A stretch of DNA of 64,000 nt from NCBI GenBank assembly GCA_002307135.1, contig DBTQ01000027.1, forward strand, positions 62,001 through 126,000, given 5' to 3'. This document shows positions 1 to 8,600 of this stretch, piece by piece. The DNA is from Bacteroidetes bacterium UBA1312 (GTDB lineage Bacteria > Bacteroidota > Bacteroidia > Chitinophagales > Chitinophagaceae). A program made the translations under genes and the position numbers. The stretch's first letter is position 1, and every line of letters begins with the position of its first letter. Under the pieces are notes generated by a model. The model was not told where the DNA came from. It ran no database searches and saw only the letters and a list, made by a program, of their open reading frames with translations.

Positions 1-215
1 GAGTAATTAATGTATCACGAAACATGAAATTTGTCGCGGGTAAACTTACCACATATCCACAATTCATGCAAGTGCACAAATCATACATTATAAACAAAAA
101 ATACATAACGACATTCATTCGTGTCAATGGCAGAGCATTGGAATTAAACAACAAATATAAAATACCCGTATCTCTTACTTATAAAGACGATGTATTTAAC
201 CTATGCCCAGAGTAG
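1..215 (+). CDS. LytTR DNA-binding domain protein, C-terminal part (cut by window edge)
   Basis: The frame is open from base 3 with no upstream stop, so the visible 70 or so residues are the end of a longer gene; the Met codon at 24 is internal. The motif FMQVHKSYIINKKYI matches the core of LytTR domains (F.rvHrsyiiN...I), which bind DNA through a beta-fold. Two other stand-alone LytTR genes lie in the window (4236-4583 and 62875-63237) and share this core. Whether a receiver domain precedes it cannot be seen. No gene follows it closely on the same strand. Confidence 0.8.
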   Translation, partial: VINVSRNMKFVAGKLTTYPQFMQVHKSYIINKKYITTFIRVNGRALELNNKYKIPVSLTYKDDVFNLCPE

Positions 216-456
216 CTGCTCTATTGGGAAACGAGCTCTGTTTATTTCCATTATATGGGCAATAACTATTAAAATGCTTCTTGTTGGAAGCCCTTATAGC
301 TGCTATTTTGGTAGATTCTACAAACTCAAAATGACTGTTGAATCCTACTGTTTTTGTTTGGCAAATCCTCCAAAATAACATTATCGTTGTTTCTACCAAT
401 TTATAATAACAGTCAGTTTTTTTAATTTGGCTTGTATGAAGCGTGAATACTCATCA

Positions 457-615
457 TTAGAAGGGATACTCGCTACCACTCGGTACAACCGTATCTTTAA
501 ATTCACGATTCAATTCAGCAGCTTCCAAATTCTTTAGTTTTTCCTGCATTAACTTCAGAATAACTACCATTGCAACTACTGTTCCAAACACGCAAACACT
601 TGTCCTTACAAGCAC
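457..615 (-). CDS. possible small single-pass membrane protein (52 aa)
   Basis: Reading from a GTG at 615, with GGAG eight bases upstream, gives 52 residues ending SGSEYPF. Residues 2-25 form one hydrophobic span (VCVFGTVVAMVVILKLM) and the tail is charged. It starts 11 bases after the stop of the ORF at 627-749, as in a small two-gene unit. I do not recognise the family. The shape, spacing and ribosome-binding site make it plausible, but there is no homology evidence. Confidence 0.35.
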   Translation of the reverse strand: MLVRTSVCVFGTVVAMVVILKLMQEKLKNLEAAELNREFKDTVVPSGSEYPF

Positions 616-626
616 AATCCAATCTC

Positions 627-749
627 CTACAAGTCTTTAGGTTCATAGCCTTCGGTCAATTTGTCAAATAATAATAAAGCTGAATTTGTAATTTCATTGA
701 TTTTTTTCGTCCAGTTGGAACCAGTGAAATCATTTACTGGAACCAACAT
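627..749 (-). CDS. possible small protein (40 aa), first of a two-ORF unit
   Basis: The ATG at 749 opens a 40-residue ORF (MLVPVNDFTGSNWTKKINEI...) ending PKDL before a TAG at 627. It looks soluble and slightly amphipathic. The next ORF begins 11 bases later with GGAG between them. It lies just outside the putative tRNA-Arg island, beyond the displaced tRNA terminator. Function unknown. Confidence 0.35.
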   Translation of the reverse strand: MLVPVNDFTGSNWTKKINEITNSALLLFDKLTEGYEPKDL

Positions 750-786
750 ACGGTAATTATATAATGCATTTAAAAATTAGTCCGGA

Positions 787-814
787 CGAAAAAAACCGCG
801 ACTAGCGCGGGTTT
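787..814 (-). terminator. rho-independent terminator of the displaced tRNA-Arg 3' end
   Basis: CCGCG (796-800) pairs with CGCGG (806-810) around a five-base loop, flanked by AAA/TTT. On the minus strand the stem is followed by a T run (787-795). It sits directly downstream of the tRNA-Arg fragment at 824-866 and was probably the original terminator of that tRNA before the island inserted. Confidence 0.7.
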
Positions 815-823
815 CATTTTTGA

Positions 824-866
824 GTGAACCGGATTGGATTCGAACCAATGACCCTCAGCTTAGAAG
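824..866 (-). repeat. tRNA-Arg 3' fragment, putative island attachment site
   Basis: These 43 bases are identical to 11138-11180, the 3' part of the intact tRNA-Arg gene, and lie in the same orientation. Identity runs from just past the tRNA 3' end up to the first base of the anticodon loop (tRNA position 32) and stops there. Tyrosine recombinases that use tRNA genes often cross over in the anticodon loop and leave this kind of fragment at the far end of the inserted DNA. Confidence 0.8.
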
Positions 867-1199
867 AATACATACCCTACTCTATCATTATCTGAAACCC
901 TTACTGGCAGCGGTTTATGAAAAATTAAATTTTGTAAAGAACTACATTTATAACACCAAGTGTTACGGATTTTGTTACAAGAAAATTTCCTTTCTTGAGA
1001 GTAAAATTACACTATAAACCCGATTGCGTTAAACTATTTTTATTAGCTGTTGATTTATCCACTTCAAGGATTAGCTACATATTGCGCATGTTAATCTTCA
1101 ATGGCATCAATAGTCAACTGAAGCACAACGAGTCACATTGTCTATATTAAATATTAAGAGTATCTCCGCCATTCTTACATCGGTTACACACATTATTCA
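867..1199. other. non-coding stretch at the left end of the island, with a putative integrase arm motif
   Basis: I see no gene here. The minus strand of 960-978 reads GTAACAAAATCCGTAACAC, which matches 17 of 19 bases of the sequence at 48437-48455 just upstream of the integrase gene. It may be an arm-type recombinase-binding site. The rest is AT-rich and unremarkable. Confidence 0.4.
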
Positions 1200-1835
1200 T
1201 TATGTTTTAGATCCGAAGTATTTATTCAAAGCTTCTGTTCTATTGTCGGCATGTAGTTTTTTGTAGATATTGAAGATATGCCATTTCAATGTGCTGATGC
1301 TGATAAATAATTTGTCCGAAATCTCCTGATAGCTTTGACCTTTTGCCAAAAGATGGAGCACCTCCGCCTCTTTTACCGTGATTTTATAATCTGCTGCCGC
1401 TTCCAGCTCGGCTACGTGGTCGGGCAAGTGGTTTAAAATTTTTCTGGCAATACTGCTACTTATCGGAGCGTCACCCCTGTAGGTATCTTTTATGGCATCA
1501 ATGATTTGGTAACCTTTACTTTTCTTGAGGATATAAGAGTTGGCTCCGGCTTTTATGGCTTCAAACACATTGCAGTCCTCCTCGTGCACGGTACATACCA
1601 TAAATTTGACTTCCGGGCATATTGGTTTTAAAATCTTAATACATTCAATACCGCTTATATCCGGCAGGCCTATGTCTAACAATACAATATTGGGCTTTAG
1701 TGCTTGTATTGCATTGATGGCTTCGGTGCCATTGCTCACCACACCCATAAACTTTATTTCAGCATCGCTTTCTATTACAGCTTTCAAATAGATTTGGTGG
1801 TCTTGCAAATCTTCTACAACAAGTACACTGATCAT
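1200..1835 (-). CDS. NarL/FixJ-family response regulator
   Basis: This 211-residue protein has an N-terminal receiver domain with the phospho-acceptor Asp in VLLDIGLPD at about residue 54, the acidic pair ED at 8-9 and a Lys near residue 104. A LuxR-type helix-turn-helix follows from about residue 148 to 205 (ITVKEAEVLHLLAKGQSYQE). It lies seven bases after the histidine kinase gene on the same strand, so the pair forms a two-component system. The target is unknown. The divergent LytTR and T9SS cassette next door is the obvious candidate, by position only. Confidence 0.92.
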   Translation of the reverse strand: MISVLVVEDLQDHQIYLKAVIESDAEIKFMGVVSNGTEAINAIQALKPNIVLLDIGLPDISGIECIKILKPICPEVKFMVCTVHEEDCNVFEAIKAGANSYILKKSKGYQIIDAIKDTYRGDAPISSSIARKILNHLPDHVAELEAAADYKITVKEAEVLHLLAKGQSYQEISDKLFISISTLKWHIFNIYKKLHADNRTEALNKYFGSKT

Positions 1836-1842
1836 GATTTTT

Positions 1843-3774
1843 TTATTGAATGGGTATATGAATAATTGTTTCCGTTCCTTTATCGTCTTTCCAATCTATA
1901 GTTCCTTTTAGTTGCTCAATGGTCTGCTTTATATTTTGTAGCCCATTGCCGCCTTGTCTTTTGCTACCAAGCGTCGCTTGGCTATGGTTAATACCAACTC
2001 CATCATCTTGTACCACAATCTGCAGCATCGAGCCATCTACATCCAATCTGATGACTACATTTTTTGCCTGAGCATATTTTACAATATTGTTCAGTAGCTC
2101 TTTAAGTGTTAGGTAAACACCTCTTCGCCATATACCGGATACAGGGTGGTCATTATGAAGTTTGGGAGCATCTATTTGCAAATGAATACCGACATTGCCC
2201 AAAAAATCTTTTGCGTACTTGCTGAAATAATCGAGCAAGCTGTATAAATGGTCATTTCGCACATTTAAGCTCCAGATTATTTCATTCATTTGGTTGCTCA
2301 GCGCTTCTGTAGCGCGGTCTATCATGCTCAGGTGATCCTTATTGGATGGCTCCTGTTCCAGAAGCGCTAAACCCATCTGCACGGTAGTCAGTGTCGAGCC
2401 CAGGTCGTCGTGCATTTCGTGAGCTATTCTGTTTCGTTCCTCTATTTGAAATTGAAGTAATGCTTGCTCCTTTTCTCGTTCTGCTGTTCGTTGTATTTGT
2501 TGTAGTCGAATAAGCTCTAAGTGTTTTCTCTTTCGTAAATACAAATAGATAAGTACAACAATGACTAGCGATAATATACTAATCAGCCCCATGACGATAC
2601 TCAATAATTGTTGTTTGCGTATTTCAAGATTTTTCTGACTTATGGTGTTTTCTGCTGCTAATTGTTTGAGTTCTTTTTCGTGGTTCAGCAATTGTTTGGT
2701 CTTCGCTGCTGCAAAATTTTCTTTTTGCAGGGTGTTCAATTGCTCCAGCGTATTCAATGTTTCGGGAATTGAACCTACTTTTTTTGTAATTAAATATTCC
2801 TTTTCGAGCAGGCTTATCTTATCGTCTTTGAGCATGGAAGCTGTATCAATTTTTTTCTTAGCAGCTATCAGTTCTTGTTGGGCTTTTTTATAATCGCCCA
2901 GCACTATATAATTATCCAGCAACACCAGATATGCTTTTTCTATTCGGTCGAAAGGCTGTGGGGCTGTGTTGATTCTTGCTATTGCTTTGTAGGCATAGAC
3001 ATTGGAGCTATCCAGTTGTTTTTTCTTGCTATAGTATCCTGCCCAAAAGGTATAAAGGGCACCATTCAAACTGTTGTATTGAATACGTTGGGCAATAGCC
3101 GTAGCAGCAGATAAATAACTCAATGCTACAGCATCTTTGCCCGGTACTTCTATAGCATAAGCATAGCCGGCGGTATAAAACACTACACTATTGGGCGAAT
3201 TAGGAGCATATTCTGCTCTCTGTATAAGTGGTTGGTAATAGTTTAATGCAGAAGTAAAATTTCCTTCCGATGCATAAATGTCTGCTAAATAGGAATGGAT
3301 ATGTTCATAAAAACTAGTGTCTCTTTTTTCGGGTTGGAGTAGTAATGCCGTCAGAAAATAGTGTATAGCACTATCGTTGTTTTCCTGAGCATAATAATAA
3401 ACACCTTGGCTATAGTATGCTTTGTAGAGCAAGTACTCGTGCCCTTCTTGTTGGGCAAATAGCCAGGCACTGTCGGCATATTGCTTACCCGATTTTAGAT
3501 CTTTTTTAATCAGGCAATTAATACTGCTTGCAGCATTGTAATAATTCATTACGCCGGGTGTGTAGCCATTACGCTCATCTATTCTTTTACGTGCCAGCTG
3601 TAGGATCAAAGCACTGTCCGGTTGTCCATATTGTATGCGGTCGCTCTCATCGCTTAGTCGTGCGGATTCTATAGAATCCTTTACTGACAATGCTTTGTTG
3701 GATTCCCGGTTATTGCTGCGACATGCGCTTAGCAATACAACTGTAATTAAGGCAACATAGCATTTTAATTTCAT
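1843..3774 (-). CDS. TPR-containing NarL-type sensor histidine kinase, lipoprotein-like N terminus
   Basis: This is a 643-residue protein. Residues 1-18 look like a lipoprotein signal (LLSAC lipobox). TPR-like helices fill about 50-360, with a transmembrane segment at about 391-413. A HisKA_3 domain follows, with its phospho-acceptor His in AHEMHDDLGS at about 455. The ATPase domain, about 550-643, has N-box ELLNNIVKYA and G-boxes DDGVGI and GGNGLQNI. It is therefore a complete kinase with a TPR sensor outside the inner membrane. It is transcribed with the response regulator downstream and diverges from the LytTR gene at 4236. A clear paralogue begins at 63508, sharing QPDSAL, YADSAW and FLTAL/FLSAL motifs. 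Confidence 0.92.
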   Translation of the reverse strand: MKLKCYVALITVVLLSACRSNNRESNKALSVKDSIESARLSDESDRIQYGQPDSALILQLARKRIDERNGYTPGVMNYYNAASSINCLIKKDLKSGKQYADSAWLFAQQEGHEYLLYKAYYSQGVYYYAQENNDSAIHYFLTALLLQPEKRDTSFYEHIHSYLADIYASEGNFTSALNYYQPLIQRAEYAPNSPNSVVFYTAGYAYAIEVPGKDAVALSYLSAATAIAQRIQYNSLNGALYTFWAGYYSKKKQLDSSNVYAYKAIARINTAPQPFDRIEKAYLVLLDNYIVLGDYKKAQQELIAAKKKIDTASMLKDDKISLLEKEYLITKKVGSIPETLNTLEQLNTLQKENFAAAKTKQLLNHEKELKQLAAENTISQKNLEIRKQQLLSIVMGLISILSLVIVVLIYLYLRKRKHLELIRLQQIQRTAEREKEQALLQFQIEERNRIAHEMHDDLGSTLTTVQMGLALLEQEPSNKDHLSMIDRATEALSNQMNEIIWSLNVRNDHLYSLLDYFSKYAKDFLGNVGIHLQIDAPKLHNDHPVSGIWRRGVYLTLKELLNNIVKYAQAKNVVIRLDVDGSMLQIVVQDDGVGINHSQATLGSKRQGGNGLQNIKQTIEQLKGTIDWKDDKGTETIIHIPIQ

Positions 3775-3961
3775 CGTGTGTTAATTGAAAGAATAAAAAT
3801 TTAAGTCAAATGAGTAATGCAGTAAAACGGGGAAAGCTCTATCAGCCCGTTAAGAGTGGTGTTTCGTATGTAAAATACATTTTAAAAATCGTAAAATAAA
3901 ACAAAGCTATGTGTTGCTTGGTGCTGTATAGGAATGGTAATTGGTGCATCATTAGTGTCTG

Positions 3962-3994
3962 TTTTACAAAATACAAAATAGATTTTACAAAATA
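3962..3994 (+). promoter_or_regulatory. paired 12-bp direct repeat (upstream copy of putative LytTR operator)
   Basis: TTTTACAAAATA occurs at 3962-3973 and again at 3983-3994, 21 bp start to start, two helical turns apart. LytTR proteins typically bind pairs of imperfect direct repeats with about this spacing. It is the equivalent of the pair at 4193-4225 in the first tandem unit. Confidence 0.5.
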
Positions 3995-4192
3995 TGCTAT
4001 TAAAAACAGTCGAACGAGATATTGCGAATAAATCGGCTCAAATGAGCTTATAAAACAGTTAGGAAAGTTTGATTTACCCGTTAAAAGTAGTGTCTCTTGG
4101 ATAATATATATTTAAAAAAGGATAAAACAATACAAAAGTATGGGCTGTTTGGGGTTGTGCTGGATTGGTTTTTGAAGCTTTATAATTAGCTG

Positions 4193-4225
4193 TTTGACAA
4201 AATATTGAATTGATTTGACAAAATA
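4193..4225 (+). promoter_or_regulatory. paired 12-bp direct repeat, putative LytTR autoregulatory operator
   Basis: TTTGACAAAATA occurs at 4193-4204 and 4214-4225, again 21 bp start to start. It ends 10 bases before the LytTR start codon, so a protein bound here would control its own gene. That LytTR is the binder is inferred from spacing and position. Confidence 0.55.
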
Positions 4226-4235
4226 GACCATTAAA

Positions 4236-4583
4236 ATGACCAGACTGATTTTTGCGAGTAAAGGGGTTACCAATTTCATAGCGCCGGACGATATAGTGTA
4301 TCTGAAGGCAGAGGGTGCTTATTGTATCGTTAGGCTAACGGACGGCAGAGAATTGAAGCTTGCCCGAAACCTTCAATTCGCTATGCAGCAATTAGACTCT
4401 TTTAGTTTTTTTACCAAGGTACATCGCTCATGGGTGGTCAATATCAATATGATTACCAGCATCGGGCGAATGAACAGCAGTACCAAGCCGGTACTTTGCT
4501 TAAAAGGGGGTTATTGTATCCCTATCGCCAAAACAATCAGGCATACGGTTGAGCAAATTATAAACGAAAATGTTGCATCATGA
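4236..4583 (+). CDS. stand-alone LytTR DNA-binding protein
   Basis: This 115-residue protein is essentially only a LytTR domain. A strand-rich N terminus (IVYLKAEGAYCIVRLTDG) is followed by the signature FFTKVHRSWVVNINMI around residues 64-80. There is no receiver domain, so its activity is not set by phosphorylation of its own chain. Its stop overlaps the next start (ATGA). It shares domain and context with 62875-63237: both diverge from a TPR kinase gene and precede a small LPLSDRLYV protein and a large T9SS cargo. It probably regulates this operon and may bind the repeats just upstream. Confidence 0.88.
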   Translation: MTRLIFASKGVTNFIAPDDIVYLKAEGAYCIVRLTDGRELKLARNLQFAMQQLDSFSFFTKVHRSWVVNINMITSIGRMNSSTKPVLCLKGGYCIPIAKTIRHTVEQIINENVAS

Positions 4584-4681
4584 ATCGGCAAACACCTAAT
4601 AATAGAACCATACAATTATCGCAAAGAATTACAGCCTTGGCAATGGATATATTCAGGAGCACTGCTTTTCTATTAAAGTAA
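4580..4681 (+). pseudogene. truncated RDD-family remnant (33 aa), overlapping LytTR by ATGA
   Basis: The start at 4580 overlaps the LytTR stop as ATGA. The 33-residue product contains QLSQRITALAMDIF, very like YLSQRCAALAIDLL at the N terminus of the full RDD protein at 4963. The frame stops after the first membrane segment would begin. It looks like the stump of a duplicated RDD gene and may still be translated through coupling. Confidence 0.5.
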
Positions 4682-4728
4682 CTCGAACGCATAAAAGCAA
4701 ATAGTAACAACAATACAAATTTTATCAA

Positions 4729-4941
4729 GTGAAATACAGCATACACACACTCAACGGAATATTATTTAAGGTCAAGGCGGTTGTACCCGATGGAAACGCA
4801 CGTCAATATGATTTGTGGTTTAAGAAAGATCGGTTTTGGTGTTCATGGGAATACTTTGAAACCTGTGTGGATAAAGCATTTATTGAGCAAACGATATACA
4901 ATTTTTTCGGATACACAGCTACCCTAAGAAAGATTAAGTAA
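4729..4941 (+). CDS. small conserved-looking protein of unknown function (70 aa)
   Basis: A GTG at 4729 opens a 70-residue protein rich in aromatic residues (YDLWFKKDRFWCSWEYFE), ending FFGYTATLRKIK. It has no signal or membrane segment. It lies 21 bases before the RDD gene, inside the LytTR-led transcription unit. A weak match of pattern (Y.L...K.RF....W.Y.E...FFG) is seen in the ORF at 51531-51776. I do not recognise the family. Confidence 0.6.
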   Translation: MKYSIHTLNGILFKVKAVVPDGNARQYDLWFKKDRFWCSWEYFETCVDKAFIEQTIYNFFGYTATLRKIK

Positions 4942-4962
4942 CAGCTTAAAATAACCAGCAAT

Positions 4963-5367
4963 ATGGCACAAGTATATTTATCACAACGATGCGCTGCACT
5001 GGCGATAGACCTATTGGTAGCAGCTATACCTTCTTACAATTTGTGGTTATTAGCTCAGGCACAGCATTGGACTGTACTTCAGCCGATAGCCATATTGCTG
5101 TTTATCACATTGGTATTGCTTCGCGATAGCTTGTTTGTAGAACAGAGTATAGGCAAACGGATCATGATGTACCAGATTGTTCGTAAAGACCATACCGCCC
5201 TTAGACATAATTATCGTATTAGCCTGCTGCGTAACCTTTCTTTGTTTTTATTACCTCTAGATATAATAAGATTATGGAAAGGTCGGCAACGACTGGGCGA
5301 CAAATGGGCGGGCACCAGGCTTGTTCAGCAAGCCGGACATGCAAACTTTAAGCGCATCACTTCCTAA
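4963..5367 (+). CDS. RDD family membrane protein
   Basis: This 134-residue integral membrane protein has the RDD family signatures: an R..ALAIDLL start, the loop motif QSIGKRIMMYQIV near residue 65, and the C-terminal RLGDKWAGTRLV. Two or three transmembrane segments can be seen. Some RDD proteins have been linked to ion exchange, but most have no known role. It follows the LytTR and 70-aa genes and precedes the LPLSDRLYV gene by about 50 bases, so it probably belongs to the same operon. Confidence 0.85.
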   Translation: MAQVYLSQRCAALAIDLLVAAIPSYNLWLLAQAQHWTVLQPIAILLFITLVLLRDSLFVEQSIGKRIMMYQIVRKDHTALRHNYRISLLRNLSLFLLPLDIIRLWKGRQRLGDKWAGTRLVQQAGHANFKRITS

Positions 5368-5416
5368 ACTTATACAACAAATCATCATCAATGGCAACAA
5401 CAAAATAAATTAATGT

Positions 5417-5611
5417 ATGAATGACCATATTCGGCTTTTGCTTCAACAATTGTTCAACTTACCACTTTCAGATAGGCTTTATGTTATTGAACAAGTGTTA
5501 AGCTCTATGCGCAAGGAGTTTCAAAAAGATCTTGAAGAAGCGATTAGAGCGGTTCAAAACCGTCATTTAGGGGTGCTTCCGGAGGAAATGTTACATAGAA
5601 CACTAAAATAA
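5417..5611 (+). CDS. small LPLSDRLYV protein, addiction-module-component-like (copy A)
   Basis: The 64-residue protein is built on LFNLPLSDRLYVIEQVLSSM followed by a charged helix. The pattern (L..LPL..RL.viE..l.S.r.e) resembles the short antitoxin-like addiction module component family, but no RelE- or PIN-like toxin gene is adjacent. A clear paralogue lies at 62666-62878 in the same setting. It sits 33 bases before the giant secreted protein. It may act as a small regulator or adaptor of the cassette; that is inference. Confidence 0.7.
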   Translation: MNDHIRLLLQQLFNLPLSDRLYVIEQVLSSMRKEFQKDLEEAIRAVQNRHLGVLPEEMLHRTLK

Positions 5612-5644
5612 AAAATAAGTTAACGCAGAAAAACAATACAAATC

Positions 5645-8600
5645 ATGAAAAAATTATTACGTTACCATTTTATGCTGATCTGTTTTCTATCAGTAGGCGT
5701 AAATTTCGAAACCTTTGCAGCCAACTATTACTGGCGTGCAGTAGCAACCGACCTGCTCTTCACCAATATAAATAATTGGGAAACCAGCCCAGGCGGTGGG
5801 CTTAGTCCGGCAGTGGCGCCTGGCACAGGTGATGATGTGTATTTTCCTGTGGCTTCCAACAAAAATACCAATATCAACTTTAACGGGGGTAACTGCCGTG
5901 ATTTTCATGTTACAGCAGGCAGCCCGGCTACCTTTAGTTTTACGGGCAGCTTGACTTGTTTAGGAAACTTTGACCTCAATGGGCGGGCTACTTTTAATGG
6001 TGTTACTATCAATTTTATGGGCGCAGGTAGCCAAACAATACAAACCGGTACCTCAGCCAGCATATTTTTAGGAGGTAGCGCTATGTATTTTAAGGGACTC
6101 TCTACAGGTACTTATACCTTGCTTGGCCCCTTAAATGGAGCGGGGTATTTTGGCATTAATTTTGGAGATGGAAGTAACCCTGCTTTGGGTCAGGGGTTTA
6201 ATGCCAATGGATTTGATATTACTGGACAATATATCTCTACCACAGGTAATAGTACAAAAACGCTTAATTTTTCTAACAGCCGAATTAGTTTGAATTACCT
6301 AGTAAATGGCCCGGCTTGTGGCGTTGCTTTTGCTGCTCCCAGTGCCACCACTACCTATGCCATGACGGGTACTCGTATCATTATTTCTCAAAATATTGGT
6401 ACAAATATATTGCCGTATATACAACTTTTGCCAAATGTTCAAGTAAGTTTTGATTCCTTAATATTTACCGCTACGTCGCCTGCCTTTGCGTATGGTGCAA
6501 ATTTTGATATGCGCAACAATACACAACTTACCGTGAATGTACTCAAATTAGATGTACCGAGGGTCAGTGTGGGTAATCCAAGTGATTTCGGCCCTGATCC
6601 AAATATTTATAACATCACGGCAAGCCAATTAATTTATGCGCAGCCCAATATTATGCATGTATATGGTGTTCCAACCTTTAGCGTAGGAGCTATTACCGAG
6701 GCGCCCGGTTGCGCAGGGCAAAGTGCTATTTTGTATGAAGGCGGAACGGGTGCTACATCGCTTAATTTTAATACTACAGCAGCACTTACTACCGGTACCA
6801 TTGGGTTTTATGGGGTAAATTTTGGCGGCTCCGGCCTTACCACAAGTACCAGCAACGATTTGGGGCTCAATAGCGGTTCGGTTACTTGGGGTAGTGCTAT
6901 CACGGGTATTAGTTATTGGTGGGTAGGCGGCACCGGTAATTGGAATGACCCTACCAAATGGAGTATTATAGGCAGTGGTGGTGCCCCCCAACTCGCTACG
7001 GGTTGTTTGCCCTCCTTGCAGGATAATGTTTTTTTTGATGCCAACAGTTTTACGGGAAGCCAAACGGTAACGATACCTGCGGGTACGGATGCTTATTGTA
7101 AAAATATAGATTGGAGTGCCGGTTCCAATCAAGGCCTGCTGGCTTCTACTGCTACCGCCAGCAATTTGATGGTAAACGGAAATGCAGATTTCACGAAGGC
7201 TCGGGGAGTAAATACGCCATTAGTATTTATTGGCTCCGGTAGCCAAACGATTACTTCGGGAGGCTTTTTTACCTACGGTAGTACTTCTGTAAGACTTCGT
7301 GGCTTGGGTACTTATTCGCTGACGGATAATTTTGTGGGCAATGCAAGCAATACCGCCTTTTTACATCAAGCAGGCACCTTCAATACTGCGGGTTTTACCT
7401 TGGATGTAGCTGCTTTCCGTAGCCGTTCCTTACCTGCTTCTGCCGGCAATATGCGTACTTTAACCATCACAGGTTCTGAAGTGGATATACGCTATGATCA
7501 AGGTAGTAGCGCAGCTTCTTATACCATTGATGTGAGCTTTATGTCTGCCCTTAATGCTGTAAATAGCCATATAAAATTATATACGCCAGTAAGCCCACCG
7601 GCTCTAATTATTACAAAAACAGTTGTAGGAGCTCCTTCTATTTCTTCTGCAGATTTGTACAATGTGAGCTTTATGTCTAGTGTAAAAGGTGTACTGAGAA
7701 GTTATTATACTACTTCGTATAATGATGTAAGTTTTGCTAACAGTTGCGATGTACAAAGCAATGGATCGACAAATACGGTAAACAATTACAACCTAACCAG
7801 TGGTTACACCTATTCTTTTCAAGCGGGCAATACTTTTAATGTAACAACAGGGATTAATGTGCTGAGTACCCCTTGTGCCGATTTACCCATTATACAAAGT
7901 TTATCAGCCGGCACCAAGGCAAACATAAAAAAAGTAACTGCACCTTTTACGGTCAATAGTGCTTATGTAAAAGACATCAATGCTACGGGTGCTACTATGG
8001 TAGTAAGCAGTGGTGTAGATGGAGGCAATAATACCAATGTAACCATAGGAGCCAGTACAGGTCGTATTATGTATTGGGTAGGCAATGCAGGCAACTGGAG
8101 CGATGGGGCTAATCATTGGAGTATAGGCGTAAGCGGGGGCAATCCGGCCATCACCAACCCATCTGGCTGTGTACCACGTATCATTGATTCAGTAGTGTTT
8201 GATAATAATTCTTTTTCGCTCGCCAACCAAACAGTTACGCTGGATATAGATGGCAATTGCAAAGGCATGATGTGGACCAGTGCTGCCGGTGCCAATACAC
8301 CCATATTTGCAGGGGCAAGCACCCGCTCATTGAATAATTATGGCTGTTTGGAATTAGGCAGCGGTATGGCTGCCAGCACTTATAATGGCGCCATCAACAT
8401 GTGGGGCAGTGGCACTGGGGTTAATAATAACTATATTAAAATGAATGGAGTAGTCACCAATTCAAACATAGTGCTTCTAGGGGGAGGTAGGTATGATTTA
8501 CTGGATTCTATTCATATTAATTATAACAACCCATCCGCATTTACAATTGTGCTTACAAAAGGGAATTTTATAACACACGGCAATAAAATTTATGCAGGTA

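Larger units (their letters stand above)
3791..4252. repeat. imperfect 231-bp tandem duplication in front of the LytTR gene
   Basis: Two diverged copies, about 3791-4021 and 4022-4252, align with a constant 231-bp offset. For example CCCGTTAA lies at 3846 and 4077, and ATTAAAA at 3999 and 4230. The second copy runs into the first codons of the LytTR gene. In the first copy the matching bases (from about 4006) no longer encode a start, so it looks like a decayed promoter plus gene start. This fills the 461-bp gap between the divergent genes; no other gene is seen in it. Confidence 0.75.

Noticed and set aside
190..399. Overlapping small ORFs on both strands after the LytTR end
   Set aside because: They overlap each other, have no recognisable pattern and lack convincing starts.
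820..1017. A 65-codon ORF reading through the tRNA-Arg fragment
   Set aside because: Its first 15 or so residues (SEPDWIRTNDPQLRR) are just the translation of antisense tRNA sequence, a well-known annotation artefact.
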